DNA of 9,042 nt. Origin: Bacteroidia bacterium. Lineage in GTDB: Bacteria; Bacteroidota; Bacteroidia; JABEUT01. Position 1 is the first letter of the stretch. Every line of letters begins with the position of its first letter. Of the stretch, positions 5,906-9,042 are shown one piece after another. The notes under the pieces were generated by a model. That model saw only the letters and a program-made list of their open reading frames with translations, was not told the origin of the DNA and made no database searches. The translations under genes and the position numbers were made by a program. Where the stretch lies: the NCBI GenBank assembly GCA_013044305.1, contig JABEUT010000014.1, positions 1-9,042 of the forward strand. The letters are read 5' to 3'.

Positions 5906-7236
5906 AAAACATACTCATACTGGGCGCCGGCAGATCAGCTACATCGCTCATAAGCTATCTGCTGTCGGCAGCAGTAAAATACGATTATAGCGTTACGGTT
6001 GCCGACACCTCTCCGGAACTGATAAAACAGAAAACGGGCAGTCATGCGCGCGCTGTTGCCGTGGCACTCGATATTGCAAACGAAGCGCTTACACGATCCG
6101 AAATAAGCAAGGCAGACATAGTAGTATCCATGCTTCCGGCTTTTTTGCACCCGCGTATTGCGGAACAATGCGTGGCGCTGAAAAAGTCATTGGTAACTGC
6201 ATCTTATGTATCGCCCGAAATGAAAGGGCTTGATGCGGCTGCACGAAATGCAGGCATCATACTCATGAACGAGTCGGGACTTGACCCGGGCATTGACCAC
6301 GCCTCGGCAATGGCTGTAATAGACAGGATAAAGAATTCAGGCGGAAACATTTTAAGTTTTAAATCATATACAGGCGGGCTGGTGGCACCCGAATCAAACG
6401 ATAACCCGTGGGGTTATAAATTTACCTGGAACCCGCGCAACGTAGTGCTGGCAGGGCAGGGAACAGCACGCTATATCGAAAACGGCAAATACGTATATAT
6501 ACCCTACCACAAACTTTTTACGCGCACCGAAAAGGTTCACGTTGAAGGCACCGGCGATTTTGAAGGCTATGCCAACCGCGATTCGCTCGGCTACCGTGCC
6601 ATTTACGGCCTGGAAAACATACCGACCCTTATACGGGGCACCCTGCGCCAGCCCGGCTATTGCGAGGCATGGAACGCACTGGTGCAGCTCGGCCTTACCG
6701 ATGATACCTATACTGTAACCGATTCGGGAAAAATGACCTACAGGCAGTTCACCGACTCCTATCTGCCGCCGGGTAAGGAAAGTGTGGAAGCACGCTTTGC
6801 AGCTTATGTGAACATTCCTTTGAAAGGCACCATAATGAATATGATCAGGTGGCTCGGTATTTTTGAGGAAGCGGCCGTAATACTGAACCATGCCACTCCC
6901 GCACAAATTCTACAAGCCCTGCTCGAGGAAAGGTGGAAGCTGAAAGACAATGACAGGGATATGATTGTAATGCAGCACAAGTTTGAATACAGCACTGCCG
7001 CCAACCCTGCAAAAACACAACAACTGGTAACATCGCTGGTGGTGAAAGGCGACGACTCCGTTCATACCGCCATGGCAAAAACGGTAGGCCTGCCGGTTGG
7101 CATTGTAACCAAACTTATACTGAACGGAGTTATCAAACTGAAAGGCGTTTGTATACCGACTGTTAAGGAAATTTATACGCCTCTGCTTAAGGAACTGGAT
7201 GATGCGGGCATCAGGTTCATAGAAAAAACACGGTAA
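5902..7236 (+). CDS. Saccharopine dehydrogenase family protein, Lys9 type
   Basis: Lys9-type enzymes interconvert saccharopine with alpha-aminoadipate semialdehyde and glutamate using NAD(P). The 444-residue protein matches the length of yeast Lys9 (about 446) and is co-linear with it. It has a Rossmann motif ILGAGRSA at 6-13, SYVSPEM at 101-107, MNESGLDPGIDH at 122-133, YTGGLVAPESNDNPWGYKF at 156-174, NRDS at 225-228, IRGTLRQPGY at 244-253, DRDMIVMQHKF at 351-361 and AMAKTVGLPVG at 390-400. At the end of beta strand 2 it has VADTS (D35) where yeast Lys9 has VACRT, suggesting a preference for NAD over NADP. It overlaps the FAH gene by ATGA and has no good ribosome binding site of its own, so coupled translation is likely. 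In bacteria this could serve lysine breakdown; a lysine-ketoglutarate reductase partner is not in the window. Other amino-acid dehydrogenase substrates remain possible. Confidence 0.9.
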   Translation: MKNILILGAGRSATSLISYLLSAAVKYDYSVTVADTSPELIKQKTGSHARAVAVALDIANEALTRSEISKADIVVSMLPAFLHPRIAEQCVALKKSLVTASYVSPEMKGLDAAARNAGIILMNESGLDPGIDHASAMAVIDRIKNSGGNILSFKSYTGGLVAPESNDNPWGYKFTWNPRNVVLAGQGTARYIENGKYVYIPYHKLFTRTEKVHVEGTGDFEGYANRDSLGYRAIYGLENIPTLIRGTLRQPGYCEAWNALVQLGLTDDTYTVTDSGKMTYRQFTDSYLPPGKESVEARFAAYVNIPLKGTIMNMIRWLGIFEEAAVILNHATPAQILQALLEERWKLKDNDRDMIVMQHKFEYSTAANPAKTQQLVTSLVVKGDDSVHTAMAKTVGLPVGIVTKLILNGVIKLKGVCIPTVKEIYTPLLKELDDAGIRFIEKTR

Positions 7237-7244
7237 CCTGCCGT
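7230..7244. terminator. Short bidirectional terminator between convergent genes
   Basis: ACGG (7230-7233) pairs with CCGT (7241-7244) around a 7-base loop that contains the saccharopine dehydrogenase stop codon. The stem is flanked by AAAAAAC on the left and TTTATTT on the right, so it can act in both directions for two genes whose stops are only 8 bases apart. The stem is short, so termination would be weak. Confidence 0.3.
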
Positions 7245-8678
7245 TTATTTCATATCCTCCATCAAATATTTGGAGAAGGCAAGCAGGGTAAGCTCATCGT
7301 ACTTTCTGCCCATAAGCTGAATACCAAAGGGCAGTCCGTTGGAATGCCTTCCGAGGGGCAGCGATATGGCGGGCAACCCTGTAATGGGGGCCTGTACGGT
7401 AAATATATCCTCGAGATACATCTTTACAGGGTCAAGGTCATTCTGGCCAAACTTAAATGCCGTTCCCGGCGTGGTCGGCGATAATATCAAATCATATTTT
7501 TCAAGAATGGCATTGGTTTTGTCGAGAAAGAGCCGCCTTACTTTTTGCCCTTTTGCATAATAGGCATCGTAATACCCCGCGCTCAACACAAAAGTTCCGG
7601 TCATAATGCGGCGTTTAACCTCCGTTCCGAATCCTTCGGAGCGCGATTTTTTGTAGGTTGATTCAATATTTGTTGCGGCAGGGCTGCGGTAGCCGAAATT
7701 AACGCCTGCATATCTTGAGAGATTGGAGCTGGCCTCGGCGGTAGTAAGTACATAATATACGGGTACTCCGTAATCGAGGAAAGGGAATGAAACCGGTTCA
7801 ACCACATGCCCTGCATCCTTCAAAGCCTGCACCATATTGAGCACGCCTTTTTTTATTTCGGGGTCGAGTCCCTCGCGGTTCAGACAATCTTCAAGGTAAG
7901 CCACCTTTAGCTTTTTTACATTAACCGAAGGCAACTCTTCAGACAAAGCCGGAACAGGTTTTTGCGACATGGTGCTGTCGTAACCGTCCTTGCCTGCCAT
8001 TATTTCAAGAAGCAAAGCGCAGTCGTGTATGTTGTTGGTAAATGTTCCAATCTGGTCTAATGAGGAGGCATAGGCTATAAGACCGTAACGCGATATCCTT
8101 CCGTAGGAAGGCTTTATTCCGACCACCCCGCAAAATGAAGCAGGCTGGCGGATAGAGCCGCCTGTATCGCTGCCAAGCGCCGCCATGCACAAGCCGGCAG
8201 CCACTGCTACAGCAGAACCCCCTGAAGAGCCGCCGGGAACGCGGGTGTTGTCGCAAGGGTTCAGAACCTTGCCGTAAGCCGAATTTTCATTGGAGCTGCC
8301 CATGGCGAACTCGTCGCAATTGGTGCGACCGATGATGATGGCATCTTCGGCAAGCAAGCGTTCCACTGCCGTGGCGCTGTATAACGATACAAATCCTTCA
8401 AGTATTTTCGATGCGGCTGAAACCTTGTGATACTTATAGCAGATATTGTCTTTTATGGCAATGACCATGCCTGCAAGGCGCCCTGCTTTTCCCTGTTTTA
8501 TTTTTTCGTCGATGGCTTCCGCTCTCTGCAATGCCTCATCTCCCCATACTTCGAGGAATGCGTTCAGCCCCTTGTTTTGTTCAATTCGCGAAAGGTAGTA
8601 ATTAACTACCTCAACGCACTTAACACTGCCGTTTTGAAGGTCGTCCTGCAAGTTTTTATAGGAGCGGTAAAGGTTCAT
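7245..8678 (-). CDS. gatA: Asp-tRNA(Asn)/Glu-tRNA(Gln) amidotransferase subunit A
   Basis: GatA is the glutaminase subunit of the GatCAB complex: it releases ammonia from glutamine for GatB to amidate Glu-tRNA(Gln) and/or Asp-tRNA(Asn). The 477-residue length is typical. The amidase-signature catalytic set is present: K76 in VIAIKDNI, cis-Ser S151 in PGGSSGGSA and nucleophile S175 in SDTGGSIRQPA. The 24-residue S151-S175 spacing is the family norm. GatA-specific stretches are seen, including TNCDEFAMGSSNENSAYG at 119-136, KPSYGRISRYGL at 189-200, FGTEVKRRIMTGTF at 350-363 and SGYYDAYY nearby. DIFT (D424) and the PAISLPLG and PFGIQLMG stretches of the C-terminal region are present. The start at 8678 gives the expected short N-terminal helix. 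gatB and gatC are not in the window. The gene is convergent with the saccharopine dehydrogenase gene, and its upstream side is a repeat-rich gap. Confidence 0.97.
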   Translation of the reverse strand: MNLYRSYKNLQDDLQNGSVKCVEVVNYYLSRIEQNKGLNAFLEVWGDEALQRAEAIDEKIKQGKAGRLAGMVIAIKDNICYKYHKVSAASKILEGFVSLYSATAVERLLAEDAIIIGRTNCDEFAMGSSNENSAYGKVLNPCDNTRVPGGSSGGSAVAVAAGLCMAALGSDTGGSIRQPASFCGVVGIKPSYGRISRYGLIAYASSLDQIGTFTNNIHDCALLLEIMAGKDGYDSTMSQKPVPALSEELPSVNVKKLKVAYLEDCLNREGLDPEIKKGVLNMVQALKDAGHVVEPVSFPFLDYGVPVYYVLTTAEASSNLSRYAGVNFGYRSPAATNIESTYKKSRSEGFGTEVKRRIMTGTFVLSAGYYDAYYAKGQKVRRLFLDKTNAILEKYDLILSPTTPGTAFKFGQNDLDPVKMYLEDIFTVQAPITGLPAISLPLGRHSNGLPFGIQLMGRKYDELTLLAFSKYLMEDMK

Positions 8679-8688
8679 AATTTTTGCT

Positions 8689-8696
8689 CTAAAATA
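8689..8696 (-). promoter_or_regulatory. Possible gatA -7 box, one mismatch
   Basis: On the minus strand TATTTTAG precedes the gatA ATG by 10 bases. It differs from TAnnTTTG at one position. No -33 TTTG is seen at 19 bases, where the heptamer array lies instead. An A-rich segment (GCAAAAATT) sits directly before the ATG, with no Shine-Dalgarno sequence. Confidence 0.25.
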
Positions 8697-8711
8697 ATGA
8701 TTAATATAATA

Positions 8712-8789
8712 AGTGGTAAGTCATAAGTCGTAAGTCGTAGGTCGTAAGTAGTCAGTGGTAGGTTGAAAACTCATAACTCATAATTCATA
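8712..8789. repeat. Degenerate heptanucleotide tandem array, 11 units
   Basis: From 8712 to 8767 there are eight consecutive 7-base units: AGTGGTA, AGTCATA, AGTCGTA, AGTCGTA, GGTCGTA, AGTAGTC, AGTGGTA, GGTTGAA. After one extra A (8768), three more units follow at 8769-8789: ACTCATA, ACTCATA, ATTCATA. The second block differs from AGTCATA mainly by a G to C change, so both belong to one unit family, roughly A-S-T-C-R-T-A. The array starts 33 bases upstream of the gatA start codon. Heptamer arrays of this kind are known in intergenic DNA of several bacteria. Confidence 0.85.
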
Positions 8790-8883
8790 GTTCTCTCTGT
8801 GGTTTATATTTTTCTCTAATTTCAGGCATAGCATTGGCTGTCTCGTCATTATTTGGCGGTTGGTGGCGATTTTTTGATATATA

Positions 8884-8895
8884 GGGGGGAGGGGG
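8884..8895 (+). other. G6-A-G5 tract
   Basis: Eleven of twelve bases are G (8884-8889 and 8891-8895), inside AT-rich surroundings (TATATA before, ATATTAAG after). A single tract cannot form an intramolecular four-run G-quadruplex by the usual rule, but homopolymer G runs are prone to slippage. No gene lies within it. Confidence 0.7.
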
Positions 8896-8909
8896 ATATT
8901 AAGTTACTA

Positions 8910-8933
8910 TTGAAAAGTTAAAAGTTGAAAATT
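8910..8933. repeat. Short AT-rich heptamer-like tract
   Basis: TTGAAAAG, TTAAAAG, TTGAAAA and TT follow each other with a period of about 7 bases. The tract is separate from the array at 8712-8789 in sequence (A-rich, no TC) but has a similar period. Confidence 0.5.
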
Positions 8934-8997
8934 AATTTGTAATACAGGTTGTTACGTTTATTTTTATTCATTGCGGAAAGGATTTTGGCGCAAGTGG

Positions 8998-9013
8998 TCC
9001 GCCAGCCGGCGGA
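8998..9013. repeat. GC-rich hairpin TCCGCC-AGCC-GGCGGA
   Basis: TCCGCC (8998-9003) and GGCGGA (9008-9013) are exact reverse complements with a 4-base loop, extendable by a G-T pair (8997/9014). GC-rich palindromes of this form recur as REP-like units in some Bacteroidetes genomes, from memory. No T-run follows on either strand within a few bases, so a simple intrinsic terminator is unlikely. Confidence 0.5.
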
Positions 9014-9020
9014 TGCCATT

Positions 9021-9042
9021 TCTACCTCACCCTGCCCTCTCC
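9021..9042. repeat. Possible left half of a dispersed palindromic repeat, cut by window end
   Basis: The C/T-rich stretch with CCTCACCCTGCCCTCTCC (9025-9042) resembles the first arm of intergenic palindromes that continue into a GGAGAGGG arm. The second arm would lie beyond the window, so this rests on resemblance alone. Confidence 0.2.

Larger units (their letters stand above)
8679..9042. other. Gene-free, repeat-rich region upstream of gatA
   Basis: These 364 bases contain no convincing ORF, tRNA or rRNA. They hold, in order: a possible gatA -7 box, an 11-unit heptanucleotide array, a G6-A-G5 tract, a second short heptamer tract, a GC-rich hairpin and a C-rich end that may run into a dispersed repeat. 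The stretch 8790-8883 between these (including TTCTCTCTGTGGTT) shows nothing I can assign. Confidence 0.6.

Noticed and set aside
6394..6906. Minus-strand ORF of 170 codons inside the saccharopine dehydrogenase gene
   Set aside because: The plus-strand frame is co-linear with Lys9 over its whole length, so this antisense frame is open by chance.
8712..8789. CRISPR array
   Set aside because: Units are only 7 bases, directly adjacent and without unique spacers, so this is a simple tandem repeat.
1..9042. Defence island, phage or biosynthetic gene cluster
   Set aside because: All recognisable genes are envelope, central-metabolism or translation genes; no nuclease, integrase, toxin-antitoxin, phage or assembly-line gene is seen.

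Overview
The window looks like chromosomal DNA of a Bacteroidota (Bacteroidetes) bacterium. Four things point there: Pro/Ala-rich SPOR proteins fused to an outer-membrane barrel, a large secreted WG-repeat protein, TAnnTTTG-type -7 promoter boxes placed just upstream of start codons, and almost no Shine-Dalgarno sequences. The family (Chitinophaga/Sphingobacterium-like or other) cannot be fixed from the sequence.

Layout. Bases 3-470 are the 3' end of a plus-strand gene ending in a Pro/Ala linker and one SPOR-like domain. After a 130-base gap holding candidate promoters and a perfect 10-bp inverted repeat comes a 704-residue plus-strand gene (601-2715). It encodes a signal peptide, a predicted outer-membrane beta-barrel and three SPOR-like domains. 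A gap of about 335 bases follows, with a possible terminator, a possible insertion-sequence remnant and a doubtful 54-codon ORF. On the minus strand, 3051-5186 encodes a secreted 711-residue protein with N-terminal helical repeats and about 11.5 WG repeats. Divergent from it, 5294-5905 (FAHD1-type fumarylacetoacetate hydrolase family) and 5902-7236 (Lys9-type saccharopine dehydrogenase) overlap by ATGA and form a two-gene operon. Convergent to that operon is gatA (7245-8678, minus). The last 364 bases carry no gene but are rich in repeats: an 11-unit heptanucleotide array, a G6-A-G5 tract, a second short heptamer tract, a GC-rich hairpin and the edge of what may be a dispersed repeat.

How the genes fit together. 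The two SPOR genes at the left are probably paralogous envelope proteins. The second has the parts of an OmpA-like tether, with a barrel in the outer membrane and periplasmic glycan-binding domains, but SPOR repeats replace the OmpA domain. The WG-repeat protein is also exported; its role is unknown. The FAHD1/Lys9 pair is cytoplasmic central metabolism (2-oxoacid handling and the lysine/saccharopine/glutamate link). GatA is housekeeping translation machinery. I see no defence system, CRISPR array, intact mobile element, tRNA or rRNA. The most unusual items are the barrel-plus-triple-SPOR architecture, the WG array and the repeat-rich gap upstream of gatA.
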